Shown here: one piece after another, positions 11,536-26,690 of the stretch | Layout of the letters: each line of letters starts with the position of its first letter | How positions within the stretch are numbered: position 1 is the stretch's first letter | NCBI GenBank assembly: GCA_034769895.1 | Contig: JAWRYS010000976.1 | Coordinates: 1-64,000 of the forward strand | DNA from: Magicicada septendecula | Taxonomy: Eukaryota; Arthropoda; Insecta; Hemiptera; Cicadidae | Length of the DNA stretch: 64,000 nt | Reading direction: 5' to 3' | Notes under the pieces: model-generated | The model's database searches: none | Told to the model about the DNA's origin: nothing | What the model saw: only the letters and a program-made list of their open reading frames with translations | Made by a program: the position numbers and the translations under genes

Positions 11536-12534
11536 CGGCTACAGCCGATTCGAGCGGGGGTCACTGTGAATATTTCAGTTAATATTTGGATTTACAACAA
11601 ATTAATTAAATTTACTATAACAACTATTTTAACATATAAATAAAAAAAGTTTTTTGTACTATATTAATAACTTTATTCCTGTTATTTAAGCTTACAATAT
11701 TAATTACGTTCACAGCACCGCAAACGCCTGCTCATCACAGACTGTGCGCAGTGACAAGTTAAGGTTTCTTAAGGTCATTATTATATTTTTTGTAAGCCCA
11801 GTTAGCTGTTGTCGCCACCAATTTTTACACATACTCATTGTGAAGTCACTGAAAACTTATACAAACTACACTAAATGCTGAAGTATAATAGAAAATAGAT
11901 CCTTAACATTTCAAAATTAATCCCAGCTGAAGTAATGCTTTTTAATCTTAGTTTACATAAAAAATTATATTTATTATATATCATTAGCAATATGAAATGA
12001 TTAACACAATATTTTGCAGTTACGACAACTTTCAGTAATAAACAATTCACAGCTGCTTCTATAACAATTAAACCTAAACCTAGGCATACGTACTGCAAAT
12101 AATATGAAAAAACAAGGAAGTTCGTTTTGTTCATGATAGCATATCAGTGTCATTAAATTATTTTTTTAACAGTATGCAGGATGATAAAGGTATTCAACTG
12201 TCTTTTTATTTATTAGCCATGATTTCAAATGTTTAAAAACACTGTTTTATATAAAACATTTTTTATATCAAAAGGCAAACAATTATAGAATCTAGAATAC
12301 AAAACACAAATAAACTTATTATACCAGTACGTACATTTCCTTTTTAACTAAGTGTATCAATAATTTTATTTTTACACTTTAATTGTTCAACATTCTTTTT
12401 TCATAATCACCATGTCTATTAAAATTTATTTTAAGTAGCCTACTTTGTATACATAAAAATGTCTTAAAGGTAAATAATTAATTTTTGAAAACAACGGAAA
12501 TGAATTATGCCTTACATTTTTTCCTAGTCAAATT

Positions 12535-13250
12535 TGAATATAGTTTTTTTTTAATGTTAATAGAGGATTCAAATATGGTACGGTAGGCATGTTATGCCCC
12601 AACAACCAATTACATATGCTAATTTGAATGAACTGAAGTGAAATACACATTTTCAGCATCACTCTGTGGATGCATGGTTTTTAAGAAATAAATTTTCTCA
12701 AAAGGCTCCTAATTTTCATATTATATTATTTATGTGAGTTTTCCATGTGATTTGAACTGTAATGCCTAAATATTTATATGTATCCACTTGTTCTAACTAG
12801 CACAACCACAATCTGTTACTATGTTACATTGGTGAGTATGAAATTTTACAGGCACTGGTTAACACCTCTGTTCTTTTAAATCAAATAATACATATTTTGT
12901 TTTTTGAACATGTAGAAACATTTTATTTTCTCTCAATAAAAATTTTAAGTTTTTAGATTTGGTTCCACAGTTGTATGCATAGCATTTATGTATTTTGAGA
13001 CATACGAAAAAGCAGTGAGTGTCTCATTGAAGTTACCAAAGCAAAGGTAATAAATAATAAATTGAAACTAGCCCAAGAACTGAACCTTGGGATACACTCT
13101 TTCTTACTTCTGGTTCCCCACTGTAAATGGGGAACATTTTCAATCCTCACACATTGTTCTCTGTTTAACAGGTATGACGAAAACCAGTTGTCTGCTGAAC
13201 CCTGTAACTATGGCTATAATATGTCCTTGTTTGCCCTGGACTGTGCTTGA
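12535..13250 (-). pseudogene. LINE RT relic, antisense (copy 2)
   Basis: Same broken RT landmarks as at 4500-5215, shifted by 8035 bp. Confidence 0.63.
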
Positions 13251-13832
13251 TTTGAGGCCATGACCGGCCGTCCAGGCACAATTCGGTCAAAACGTGATTT
13301 TGTCCTCGTTTCTGGCATATCTAACTTCAATTCCTAATTAGACCTCATCGAGTTTTCAACGTTATTTGTTTTAACTTGAATAAACCTACGTACACATGAT
13401 AAAATCATAATCATTATGACTGATACATGATTTTGATATCGATAGAATGTATGTATGTCTAACGAAGTAGTGCTGTTTTGGATATGTTAACACCTTGAAT
13501 CTTGGCTTATGGTATTCGTGTTATTTCAGTTATGTTAGTTAAAAATGTGTCAAATTCAATTTTAGTTAATTATTTAAATTTTAACAATACCAAAACAAAA
13601 ATGTGCATTCAGTCATTGTTTAAAAGAATAGTACTGGTGCAGATTATTGTGCAGATAAATTATGTAAAAATTTTATTACCACATTTTATTTCGATAAAAT
13701 TTTAGAAATTTAAAAAATGAGGCTAAATTCATATTTTGGATAAAATTCCATTTAATTTGATACCCTGAAGGGACTCCAGGTTTTTCAAAATTTTAACACT
13801 AACATTTGCATAAATATGGCTGGTATTGACTG

Positions 13833-13972
<140 letters not shown>

Positions 13973-14513
13973 CTCAATCACACATGCACAATATATATGA
14001 GTTATTTTGGAAGTTACCTTGCCTTAACTTAATCGTTACTCAATGCGTTTGTCTAATGGGCATGGGTAAATTTCTTTAAGGAAAGATAATGTTGTACTAC
14101 AGGTTGTTTTAACAGGGATGATTAAGCTGTTCTCACCTTGGTCTTTGTTTTTTTTCTGGGTTTCTACACCCTTCCAGACCATCATAACACAGGAGTTAAA
14201 TTCTCAAGGAATGTAACAAAATTATAAACATGAGATACAAAATATATTTTGTGCATTGGAAATTTCCTTATTTCTATCACTATCAGATTCTCTAGTACAA
14301 TTCTTATCCTCTTGTTCAGCAAACAGGAATTGTGTTAAATGAACAGCATTTGTATTTGTAGATTCACGTTACAGATAAATAACAGCAATAATTGTAGATT
14401 TAAAACATACAAAATATGGAATTTATAGAACACAATATTATTAACTTCTGTTGCAACATTCCTTCCTGAATTATAACATTCATTGTTAATAATTAACAAT
14501 ACGTTTTTAAGTA

Positions 14514-14593
14514 CAGTAGAACTGCATTTATCCAGACTAATGAGTCCCAGTCGTAATTCGGATATGCAGAAACTCAGATAATTGGAACAAACA
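14514..14593 (+). mobile_element. Pogo/Tigger-like terminus relic (copy 2)
   Basis: Same sequence as at 6411, again preceded by TA. Confidence 0.53.
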
Positions 14594-15461
14594 TAAGAAA
14601 AAGGGGGTCTTTCACTAAATCCTGCAGCAAAATACAACTTCCATGTCTGATGTGTTCTAGAACTGTTTTCTTCACAAATAACTAATGCCAGGTTATGGAG
14701 GTTATGTACGACAATGTAACTTAAATAAAATTTACTTTGTTAGTGTACAATAAAAGGGTGTATTTACTGGAAGTACAGAAATTAGTTTCCATTTATCGCA
14801 CATAATTACGGTACACAGACGATTTTGGGAGTTTGTGTGTACGTTTAATTATCTAACTTAACCTTTTAGATTTTTAAAATGAATTAGACTTAACAAACAT
14901 TTCCTTACTTAGTGTACATTCAAAGGCTGTATTTATTGTATGGATAAAAGGCTGTATATACATTAAAGGCTGTATTTATTCGAAGTACTGGAATTAAAAC
15001 CTACCGGTACTTCCAATTTAGAACGTATAACCTAGTAGGCTACGTTATTCGTACGTATTTTATTGGAGTTTATTGGTACATATTTTATTAAAAGGGTGTA
15101 TTTATTGGAAGTACAGAAATTAGTTTCCATTTATCGCACATAATTACAGTACAGAGACATTTTGGGAGGTTCTGTCTACGTTTAATTATCTAACTTAACC
15201 TTTTAGATTTTTAAAATTAATTAGACTTGTAGGTGTGTGCATGGCAGAACTACTTGTATGGGTGTGCACCCACTTTATAATCATATTTTTGGTAACACTG
15301 AGAACTTTAAGCCTTCTTTTATGCTTAAACAAATTATTTATACACTTAATTATAGAAAAGCAAAAAGCAAATATGTAATTCGAAAGACTAGTTTGCTCTA
15401 ATATACACATGCTGAAGTTAAAAACAAAAGAGTTTTTACTTGCCTAACTAATCATTAGTTA

Positions 15462-15913
15462 CTAATGTGACGGTTGGGGCTGCTTTTTCTGCAAAAGCTG
15501 GGGTATGTTGGATTCAAGAGCGGTTAAATTAAGTCATAAATCTGAGTGTGCGTCAAGTCTATTTCTGTGCTTGCTTTTCACTTGAGATGAAAATCCCATT
15601 TCACTCAAGAATGAGGTGGTGAATGGGATGAGCAACTCCGAACGTTCAGGATATTCATCTCTTAAAGATATCCAGAACTTTGTTAAGTCAGAATCTAAAA
15701 GTTTATGGATTTTGTTGTTCATGATATGTCTCATGTTATCACTAACTGTACAAAATAATTTACTAAAAATTTAGTTTTAATCCCAGCATCACAGATGATA
15801 TCACACAATTACTCTTTTAGTTTTACTGAGAACATGTTAGAACTTTCAAAATACAAGAATGGGTCTTGAATCCAATTGAATTCACTGTATCCCTCTGGGA
15901 AGAAACTTTCAAT
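15462..15913 (-). pseudogene. hAT transposase C-terminal relic (copy 2)
   Basis: Same as the copy 1 relic, with the in-frame TGA at 15534-15536. Confidence 0.68.
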
Positions 15914-18405
15914 CTGGTTATCGAGAGTTAAACATCAGAGCTGGTAAAAAGCAATGGTAGAGCATGAATAACAAAAATGTACAGTTTAGACTATGTACAA
16001 AACAGGTTGAATTTAAATTGTTAAAATGATATATCTTAGTTATTTACATGTAGTAGGTTTTTAAGACACAGTAAATAAATTTCCGAACCTGACTTTGCAA
16101 CCCTCCAAATGCCCTCTCGGGACCCAGCAGTGGCTCGTGCCCAATACCTTAAGAAATGCTGAACTAAAGGCATGTTTGTGGAGTGAAGCATAAAAGATAA
16201 CCCAGACTTCTAAAATGCTCTTAGTGAAATGGGATTTTCAGGAGTAACAACACACTATTTGGTTAACAAGCACATTTTACTAATATTGTAATACCAAGTC
16301 AATTAGATAGCCTAAATGTGTAGTAGTCTATGTGAAGCTGATCACATACTGTTAATCAGCAGCACTGCAGAATATTCTAGAGCCACGCTCTTGGCATTCA
16401 TCTGGAACTTTCTCACATTAGCATGATAATTAGGCTGTTGCCACCAGCTGAGTTTTAGAAAGTTGGTGTAGTAGTTTGTGCATTCATATAGGATGATATT
16501 AGACAGCAGTTTTTAATGAAAGTGACAAATGATCAATTGTTTATTTGTGTTGTAAACTATTGTGATTTTTTTATTACTGTTTGTAGGCTATACAAAGTGT
16601 CCTGGATAATTATTTAAAGAGAACTGTTGTAATATAAGTGTGTTTGTTTTAGCAATTGAGAGTATCTGGTATTCAATAATTCATTCCACTGTTTTAAGTT
16701 CATAATTCTTTTCACTGGTTGTAAGAATATTATTTTCATTAATTTTCCAATTCTATGAAGTCTTCAGTAGTTTTACCACGATGAGACTCAACTTTATCAC
16801 TGAAGATGCCACATCACTGAATGAGCAAAACTGTTCGTTAATAATCTCAATAAAGCATGGTTATCAGCTGAAAAAAAGTTTTAGTATTAAAAGTTTTGAT
16901 CACGCAAATCTATAAGGGATACTAAATGAGTACTGATATTATGTATATATATATATATATATATTATATATAATTTAAAAACGGGTTGGGAGTTTTTTTT
17001 AAGGGGTTTTTAAAGGTTTTTTTTACTCTTTAACTTGAGGCAGTTACCTGTAAGAGGCAGTTCTCTGCAGGAACCTGCATGTTATTTAATGCTGGATCTG
17101 GTTCTGGCACAGGTCTGCGGCCGGGACAGTTCAGCCTTTGTTAATTCCTGATATATATATTTGTAACAAAGATTAAACAAAAGATTTAACAATTTTATAA
17201 AATTATGCCGGCTGTTTTAAAACTTAAGTTATAATTTTTTTTTCACTGTTGTAGACAGTTTTTAAAATCTTTAAATTTTTATATACTTATAATATACAAT
17301 TCTTTTGATTTCATAAAATTACATAGGCTGTATGCCCACCTCAGTTATAACTGTATTCTCTCGGGGTTATGTTCCAAGTGGATTTTCAGTAGAATTTCAT
17401 ATATATATTTTTTATGAAAGAATAGAAGGAACTTACAATTTTATAAAACCATATAGGCTGCCATACCATTCTGACTTTGCAGTTTCTAGTCGTTATGATC
17501 CATTCAGTTTTCTTAGAAAATTTCTTTTTCATTTTAAGGGAGTTAAGGGGTTTTGCTTTTTTTATGAAATTATACTGGCTGTGCTGGAAACTTAAACTTA
17601 TGATTGCAGTTTTGGGGCATTATGAATAATCCAGATTTTCCTCCCAGTTATATGTGGGTCCTCTAGAATATACAGGCTGTCTGCCAGGTCGAACATGTAT
17701 CTTATCTGTGATGTATATTATATGTATATGTGTCTTTATGTTTCAGTATGTGTTGTTAATGTTAAGTGTTATATGAGGGTATTTAAATAATTTATATGAA
17801 GTTGATTAAGGAGCTTATGTGTTATTTATATATATATATATGTTCTAATTATGTTTCAAGATTACGAGTTTAGTATATTACATTGGTGATGTTATTTTGG
17901 GGGGGGGGGGTTTGGATGATAAAGAATTGTTGAGAAATAATATATTGAATATTGTAAATTATAAATATTAATTGTATAATGTCAAACATTAAATTTGAAA
18001 ATATTAAATTGAATATTAAATTATACTAGTAAATTTCGCCTCCGATCGATATTTAGACTATATATATATATATTCAACATGAGTTTTGAGATAATAAACA
18101 TGGTTATATTGCTGGTTAAAAGAGAGTTTAATTGGAAGTCCCGTCTCACTGGACCCAGCACCTTTTGCTTCTTCTAGGCCTTCTGTCTAGTTTTAAATAT
18201 CTAGTGGCCCCTCTTAAACAAAAAAAATTTACAAAGCATAAAAAAATTAAAGAGGGGTTACAACTTGTCATTCAAAGCAGTTTTATAATTTATTTAAATA
18301 TTCCACGAATTCATCACTTACATTATTAGTTTCACTAAATAGAGTTAATGATTTTACACGAATGTTCATAATGCTCTATTGTAACTAACTTTTGATAGGA
18401 CCTTA

Positions 18406-18595
18406 ACCCATGAACAAGCCTGCGATAAAACCAAGTTATATCCTTGTTATAACCAAATCTCTAATGCGTTCCTACCCGTTAAAAGCGAGTTTAATTATCT
18501 TTACTAAGATACAAAACCAAACAAATCTCGTACTTTCGCTCGTTACATCCGAGTTCTTGTTATATGCTAGTTCGTTATTCGCGAGTTCCACTGTA
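18406..18595 (-). mobile_element. Pogo/Tc1-like terminus relic (copy 3)
   Basis: Same sequence as in copy 1, with the terminus at 18593. Confidence 0.5.
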
Positions 18596-19456
18596 TATAA
18601 ATTGTTTGGAAAAAGTGTCTTGTACTAACCCCCCCCACGTATGTAATGGATCTTCGCAAGAAATCATTATTGCACGCACATCGTTGGTTATCGATACTCG
18701 ATGAAGGCAACAATTTGTTGGCTAACCATTAACTCGTGTGGAGATGTTCGAACAATGATGGTGAATCGTTCACCACCCACGCACAGATCATAAACAAAGG
18801 CACTGATAGTAACTGCCTTACTATGGTGACTGCAGGTACAGTTATCCGTTATTCACTCCAATTCTAGATAACAGAATCACAACACGAAGTGTGTGGTTAA
18901 CACTAAAATTGAAATGTTTTCGATTAATTTTTAATACCAAAAGAATATTTCTATCTGGTTATAGCTGTCACAGCTGACGTATCTTATCGCGAACCGTCAA
19001 GCTTTACATTTATGGCAGCAGAATATAAATGCAAGTAACTTTTTCTTAATCGTTTAACGATTTTATTACCATGTTTCGTATTGTCAGCACGATATCGTAC
19101 TCGGTACAATTTGTGATAGAAGTCGTTCATATGAAGAATACGTATTGGTTGTAATAATGTTAACTGGGTATATTTAGGTCTCACAGAATCAATCAATTTG
19201 TGTAATTTTCACAAATGAAGGTAAGTAGTTTGTTAAAAGAAATTTTTTTATAATCTGTGTTCACAGTTTCCTGCAGTATTAGCTAAACGTTCTGAATAGA
19301 AAACAACTTAACTCTGAACACTAACATCGGAATTCATATAGGAGACAAAATAGTGATTTAAAATAGTTATGTTTAATGTAAAATAAGAATTAATAATAAC
19401 GTAATGTGTAAAATAATTATTGTGTGTTGTAAGAAGATCTAATTACAGGAATTTGA

Positions 19457-19636
19457 AGCTTCTACAATAGATGTAAAATTTTTGTAAGAACATCAAATTT
19501 AATATCACAGGAGTTTTCAACTTCGGCAGGAGTCTGCCAAGGTGATGTTCTTAGTCCAGTACTTTTCATAATACTAATGGATGATGTAATACAAAGCTGC
19601 AAGGCCAGAATTAGAGGATTCCATGTTGGGAATTAG
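19457..19636 (+). pseudogene. LINE RT fragment, sense (copy 3)
   Basis: Same as copies 1 and 2, ending in TAG. Confidence 0.7.
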
Positions 19637-20635
19637 CGGCTACAGCCGATTCGAGCGGGGGTCACTGTGAATATTTCAGTTAATATTTGGATTTACAACA
19701 AATTAATTAAATTTACTATAACAACTATTTTAACATATAAATAAAAAAAGTTTTTTGTACTATATTAATAACTTTATTCCTGTTATTTAAGCTTACAATA
19801 TTAATTACGTTCACAGCACCGCAAACGCCTGCTCATCACAGACTGTGCGCAGTGACAAGTTAAGGTTTCTTAAGGTCATTATTATATTTTTTGTAAGCCC
19901 AGTTAGCTGTTGTCGCCACCAATTTTTACACATACTCATTGTGAAGTCACTGAAAACTTATACAAACTACACTAAATGCTGAAGTATAATAGAAAATAGA
20001 TCCTTAACATTTCAAAATTAATCCCAGCTGAAGTAATGCTTTTTAATCTTAGTTTACATAAAAAATTATATTTATTATATATCATTAGCAATATGAAATG
20101 ATTAACACAATATTTTGCAGTTACGACAACTTTCAGTAATAAACAATTCACAGCTGCTTCTATAACAATTAAACCTAAACCTAGGCATACGTACTGCAAA
20201 TAATATGAAAAAACAAGGAAGTTCGTTTTGTTCATGATAGCATATCAGTGTCATTAAATTATTTTTTTAACAGTATGCAGGATGATAAAGGTATTCAACT
20301 GTCTTTTTATTTATTAGCCATGATTTCAAATGTTTAAAAACACTGTTTTATATAAAACATTTTTTATATCAAAAGGCAAACAATTATAGAATCTAGAATA
20401 CAAAACACAAATAAACTTATTATACCAGTACGTACATTTCCTTTTTAACTAAGTGTATCAATAATTTTATTTTTACACTTTAATTGTTCAACATTCTTTT
20501 TTCATAATCACCATGTCTATTAAAATTTATTTTAAGTAGCCTACTTTGTATACATAAAAATGTCTTAAAGGTAAATAATTAATTTTTGAAAACAACGGAA
20601 ATGAATTATGCCTTACATTTTTTCCTAGTCAAATT

Positions 20636-21351
20636 TGAATATAGTTTTTTTTTAATGTTAATAGAGGATTCAAATATGGTACGGTAGGCATGTTATGCCC
20701 CAACAACCAATTACATATGCTAATTTGAATGAACTGAAGTGAAATACACATTTTCAGCATCACTCTGTGGATGCATGGTTTTTAAGAAATAAATTTTCTC
20801 AAAAGGCTCCTAATTTTCATATTATATTATTTATGTGAGTTTTCCATGTGATTTGAACTGTAATGCCTAAATATTTATATGTATCCACTTGTTCTAACTA
20901 GCACAACCACAATCTGTTACTATGTTACATTGGTGAGTATGAAATTTTACAGGCACTGGTTAACACCTCTGTTCTTTTAAATCAAATAATACATATTTTG
21001 TTTTTTGAACATGTAGAAACATTTTATTTTCTCTCAATAAAAATTTTAAGTTTTTAGATTTGGTTCCACAGTTGTATGCATAGCATTTATGTATTTTGAG
21101 ACATACGAAAAAGCAGTGAGTGTCTCATTGAAGTTACCAAAGCAAAGGTAATAAATAATAAATTGAAACTAGCCCAAGAACTGAACCTTGGGATACACTC
21201 TTTCTTACTTCTGGTTCCCCACTGTAAATGGGGAACATTTTCAATCCTCACACATTGTTCTCTGTTTAACAGGTATGACGAAAACCAGTTGTCTGCTGAA
21301 CCCTGTAACTATGGCTATAATATGTCCTTGTTTGCCCTGGACTGTGCTTGA
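20636..21351 (-). pseudogene. LINE RT relic, antisense (copy 3)
   Basis: Same broken RT landmarks as in copy 1. Confidence 0.63.
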
Positions 21352-21933
21352 TTTGAGGCCATGACCGGCCGTCCAGGCACAATTCGGTCAAAACGTGATT
21401 TTGTCCTCGTTTCTGGCATATCTAACTTCAATTCCTAATTAGACCTCATCGAGTTTTCAACGTTATTTGTTTTAACTTGAATAAACCTACGTACACATGA
21501 TAAAATCATAATCATTATGACTGATACATGATTTTGATATCGATAGAATGTATGTATGTCTAACGAAGTAGTGCTGTTTTGGATATGTTAACACCTTGAA
21601 TCTTGGCTTATGGTATTCGTGTTATTTCAGTTATGTTAGTTAAAAATGTGTCAAATTCAATTTTAGTTAATTATTTAAATTTTAACAATACCAAAACAAA
21701 AATGTGCATTCAGTCATTGTTTAAAAGAATAGTACTGGTGCAGATTATTGTGCAGATAAATGATGTAAAAATTTTATTACCACATTTTATTTCGATAAAA
21801 TTTTAGAAATTTAAAAAATGAGGCTAAATTCATATTTTGGATAAAATTCCATTTAATTTGATACCCTGAAGGGACTCCAGGTTTTTCAAAATTTTAACAC
21901 TAACATTTGCATAAATATGGCTGGTATTGACTG

Positions 21934-21935
<2 letters not shown>

Positions 21936-22020
<85 letters not shown>

Positions 22021-22035
22021 TCTCTCTCTCTCTCA
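21936..22035. repeat. Compound (CA)n(CT)n microsatellite, copy 3
   Basis: Short CA run with a long CT run carrying the same CACT interruption as copy 2. Confidence 0.97.
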
Positions 22036-22576
22036 CTCAATCACACATGCACAATATATATGAGTTATTTTGGAAGTTACCTTGCCTTAACTTAATCGTT
22101 ACTCAATGCGTTTGTCTAATGGGCATGGGTAAATTTCTTTAAGGAAAGATAATGTTGTACTACAGGTTGTTTTAACAGGGATGATTAAGCTGTTCTCACC
22201 TTGGTCTTTGTTTTTTTTCTGGGTTTCTACACCCTTCCAGACCATCATAACACAGGAGTTAAATTCTCAAGGAATGTAACAAAATTATAAACATGAGATA
22301 CAAAATATATTTTGTGCATTGGAAATTTCCTTATTTCTATCACTATCAGATTCTCTAGTACAATTCTTATCCTCTTGTTCAGCAAACAGGAATTGTGTTA
22401 AATGAACAGCATTTGTATTTGTAGATTCACGTTACAGATAAATAACAGCAATAATTGTAGATTTAAAACATACAAAATATGGAATTTATAGAACACAATA
22501 TTATTAACTTCTGTTGCAACATTCCTTCCTGAATTATAACATTCATTGTTAATAATTAACAATACGTTTTTAAGTA

Positions 22577-22656
22577 CAGTAGAACTGCATTTATCCAGAC
22601 TAATGAGTCCCAGTCGTAATTCGGATATGCAGAAACTCAGATAATTGGAACAAACA
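22577..22656 (+). mobile_element. Pogo/Tigger-like terminus relic (copy 3)
   Basis: Same sequence as at 6411, preceded by TA. Confidence 0.53.
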
Positions 22657-23524
22657 TAAGAAAAAGGGGGTCTTTCACTAAATCCTGCAGCAAAATACAA
22701 CTTCCATGTCTGATGTGTTCTAGAACTGTTTTCTTCACAAATAACTAATGCCAGGTTATGGAGGTTATGTACGACAATGTAACTTAAATAAAATTTACTT
22801 TGTTAGTGTACAATAAAAGGGTGTATTTACTGGAAGTACAGAAATTAGTTTCCATTTATCGCACATAATTACGGTACACAGACGATTTTGGGAGTTTGTG
22901 TGTACGTTTAATTATCTAACTTAACCTTTTAGATTTTTAAAATGAATTAGACTTAACAAACATTTCCTTACTTAGTGTACATTCAAAGGCTGTATTTATT
23001 GTATGGATAAAAGGCTGTATATACATTAAAGGCTGTATTTATTCGAAGTACTGGAATTAAAACCTACCGGTACTTCCAATTTAGAACGTATAACCTAGTA
23101 GGCTACGTTATTCGTACGTATTTTATTGGAGTTTATTGGTACATATTTTATTAAAAGGGTGTATTTATTGGAAGTACAGAAATTAGTTTCCATTTATCGC
23201 ACATAATTACAGTACAGAGACATTTTGGGAGGTTCTGTCTACGTTTAATTATCTAACTTAACCTTTTAGATTTTTAAAATTAATTAGACTTGTAGGTGTG
23301 TGCATGGCAGAACTACTTGTATGGGTGTGCACCCACTTTATAATCATATTTTTGGTAACACTGAGAACTTTAAGCCTTCTTTTATGCTTAAACAAATTAT
23401 TTATACACTTAATTATAGAAAAGCAAAAAGCAAATATGTAATTCGAAAGACTAGTTTGCTCTAATATACACATGCTGAAGTTAAAAACAAAAGAGTTTTT
23501 ACTTGCCTAACTAATCATTAGTTA

Positions 23525-23976
23525 CTAATGTGACGGTTGGGGCTGCTTTTTCTGCAAAAGCTGGGGTATGTTGGATTCAAGAGCGGTTAAATTAAGTCAT
23601 AAATCTGAGTGTGCGTCAAGTCTATTTCTGTGCTTGCTTTTCACTTGAGATGAAAATCCCATTTCACTCAAGAATGAGGTGGTGAATGGGATGAGCAACT
23701 CCGAACGTTCAGGATATTCATCTCTTAAAGATATCCAGAACTTTGTTAAGTCAGAATCTAAAAGTTTATGGATTTTGTTGTTCATGATATGTCTCATGTT
23801 ATCACTAACTGTACAAAATAATTTACTAAAAATTTAGTTTTAATCCCAGCATCACAGATGATATCACACAATTACTCTTTTAGTTTTACTGAGAACATGT
23901 TAGAACTTTCAAAATACAAGAATGGGTCTTGAATCCAATTGAATTCACTGTATCCCTCTGGGAAGAAACTTTCAAT
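23525..23976 (-). pseudogene. hAT transposase C-terminal relic (copy 3)
   Basis: Same as the copy 1 relic, with the in-frame TGA at 23597-23599. Confidence 0.68.
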
Positions 23977-25003
23977 CTGGTTATCGAGAGTTAAACATCA
24001 GAGCTGGTAAAAAGCAATGGTAGAGCATGAATAACAAAAATGTACAGTTTAGACTATGTACAAAACAGGTTGAATTTAAATTGTTAAAATGATATATCTT
24101 AGTTATTTACATGTAGTAGGTTTTTAAGACACAGTAAATAAATTTCCGAACCTGACTTTGCAACCCTCCAAATGCCCTCTCGGGACCCAGCAGTGGCTCG
24201 TGCCCAATACCTTATGAAATGCTGAACAAAAGGCATGTTTGTGGAGTGAAGCATAAAAGATAACCCAGACTTCTAAAATGCTCTTAGTGAAATGGGATTT
24301 TCAGGAGTAACAACACACTATTTGGTTAACAAGCACATTTTACTAATATTGTAATACCAAGTCAATTAGATAGCCTAAATGTGTAGTAGTCTATGTGATG
24401 CTGATCACATACTGTTAATCAGCAGCACTGCAGAATATTCTAGAGCCACGCTCTTGGCATTCATCTGGAACTTTCTCACATTAGCATGATAATTAGGCTG
24501 TTGCCACCAGCTGAGTTTTAGAAAGTTGGTGTAGTAGTTTGTGCATTCATATAGGATGATATTAGACAGCAGTTTTTAATGAAAGTGACAAATGATCAAT
24601 TGTTTATTTGTGTTGTAAACTATTGTGACTTTTTATTACTGTTTGTAGGCTATACAAAGTGTCCTGGATAATTATATAAAGAGAACTGTTGTAATATAAG
24701 CTTGTTTGTTTTAGCAATTGAGAGTATCTGGTATTCAATAATTCATTCCACTGTTTTAAGTTCATAATTCTTTTCACTGGTTGTAAGAATATTATTTTCA
24801 TTAATTTTCCAATTCTATGAAGTCTTCAGTAGTTTTACCACGATGAGACTCAACTTTATCACTGAAGATGCCACATCACTGAATGAGCAAAACTTTTCGT
24901 TAATAATCTCAATAAAGCATGGTTATCAGCTGAAAAAGTTTTAGTATTAAAAGTTTTGATCACGCAAATCTATAAGGGATACTAAATGAGTACTGATATT
25001 ATG

Positions 25004-25036
<33 letters not shown>

Positions 25037-25882
25037 ATTAAAAACGTGTTGGGAGTTTTTTTTAAGGGGTTTTAAAGGTTTTTTTTACTCTTTAACTTGA
25101 GGCAGTTACCTGTAAGAGGCAGTTCTCTGCAGGAACCTGACATGTTATTTAATGCTGGATCTGGTTCTGGCACAGGTCTGCGGCCGGGTCAGTTCAGCCT
25201 TTGTTAATTCCTGATATATATATTTGTAACAAAGATTAAACAAAAGATTTAACAATTTTATAAAATTATGCCGGCTGTTTTAAACTTAAGTTATAATTGT
25301 TTTTTCACTGTTGTAGACATTTTTTAAAATCTTTAAATTTTTATATACTTATAATATACAATTCTTTTGATTTCATAAAATTACATAGGCTGTATGCCCA
25401 CCTCAGTTATAACTGTATTCTCTCGGGGTTATGTTCCAAGTGGATTTTCAGTAGAATTTCATATATATTTTTTTTATGAAAGAATAGAAGGAACTTACAA
25501 TTTTATAAAACCATATAGGCTGCCATACCATTCTGACTTTGCAGTTTCTAGTCGTTATGATCCATTCAGTTTTCTTAGAAAATTTCTTTTTCATTTTAAG
25601 GGAGTTAAGGGGTTTTGCTTTTTTTATGAAATTATACTGGCTGTGCTGGAAACTTAAACTTATGATTGCAGTTTTGGGGCATTATGAATAATCCAATTTT
25701 CCTCCCAGTTATATGTGGGTCCTCTAGAATATACAGGCTGTCTGCCAGGTCGAACATGTATCTTATCTGTGATGTATATTATATGTATATGTGTCTTTAT
25801 GTTTCAGTATGTGTTGTTAATGTTAAGTGTTATATGAGGGTATTTAAATAATTTATATGAAGTTGATTAAGGAGCTTATGTG

Positions 25883-25929
<47 letters not shown>

Positions 25930-26500
25930 CTAATTATGTTTCAAGATTACGAGTTTAGTATATTACATTGGTGATGTTATTTTGGAGGGGGGGTTTGGAT
26001 GATAAAGAATTGTTGAGAAATAATATATTCAATATTGTAAATTATAAATATTAATTGTATAATGTCAAACATTAAATTTGAAAATATTAAATTGAATATT
26101 AAATTATACTAGTAAATTTCACTTGCGATCGATATTTAGACTATATATATATATATATATATATATTCAACATGAGTTTTGAGATAATAAACATGGTTAT
26201 ATTGCTGGTTAAAAGAGAGTTTAATTGGAAGTCCCGTCTCACTGGACCCAGCACCTTTTGCTTCTTCTAGGCCTTCTGTCTAGTTTTAAATATCTAGTGG
26301 CCCCACTTTAAAAAAAAAAAAATTTATAAAGCATATAAAAATTAAAGAGGGGTTACAACTTGTCATTCAAAGCAGTTTTATAATTTATTTAAATATTCCA
26401 CGAATTCATCACTTACATTATTAGTTTCACTAAATAGAGTTAATGATTTTACACGAATGTTCATAATGCTCTATTGTAACTAACTTTTGATAGGACCTTA

Positions 26501-26690
26501 ACCCATGAACAAGCCTGCGATAAAACCAAGTTATATCCTTGTTATAACCAAATCTCTAATGCGTTCCTGCCCGTTAAAAGCGAGTTTAATTATCTTTACT
26601 AAGATACAAAACCAAACAAATCTCGTACTTTCGCTCGTTACATCCGAGTTCTTGTTATATGCTAGTTCGTTATTCGCGAGTTCCACTGTA
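26501..26690 (-). mobile_element. Pogo/Tc1-like terminus relic (copy 4)
   Basis: Same sequence with small changes; the terminus is at 26688. Confidence 0.5.

Larger units (their letters stand above)
16139..24201. repeat. Array unit, copy 3
   Basis: Nearly identical to copies 1 and 2. It differs by 2 bp in the first TA tract, by the CA/CT tract length, and by rare substitutions such as t to g near 21762. It carries the same relics in the same order. Confidence 0.95.
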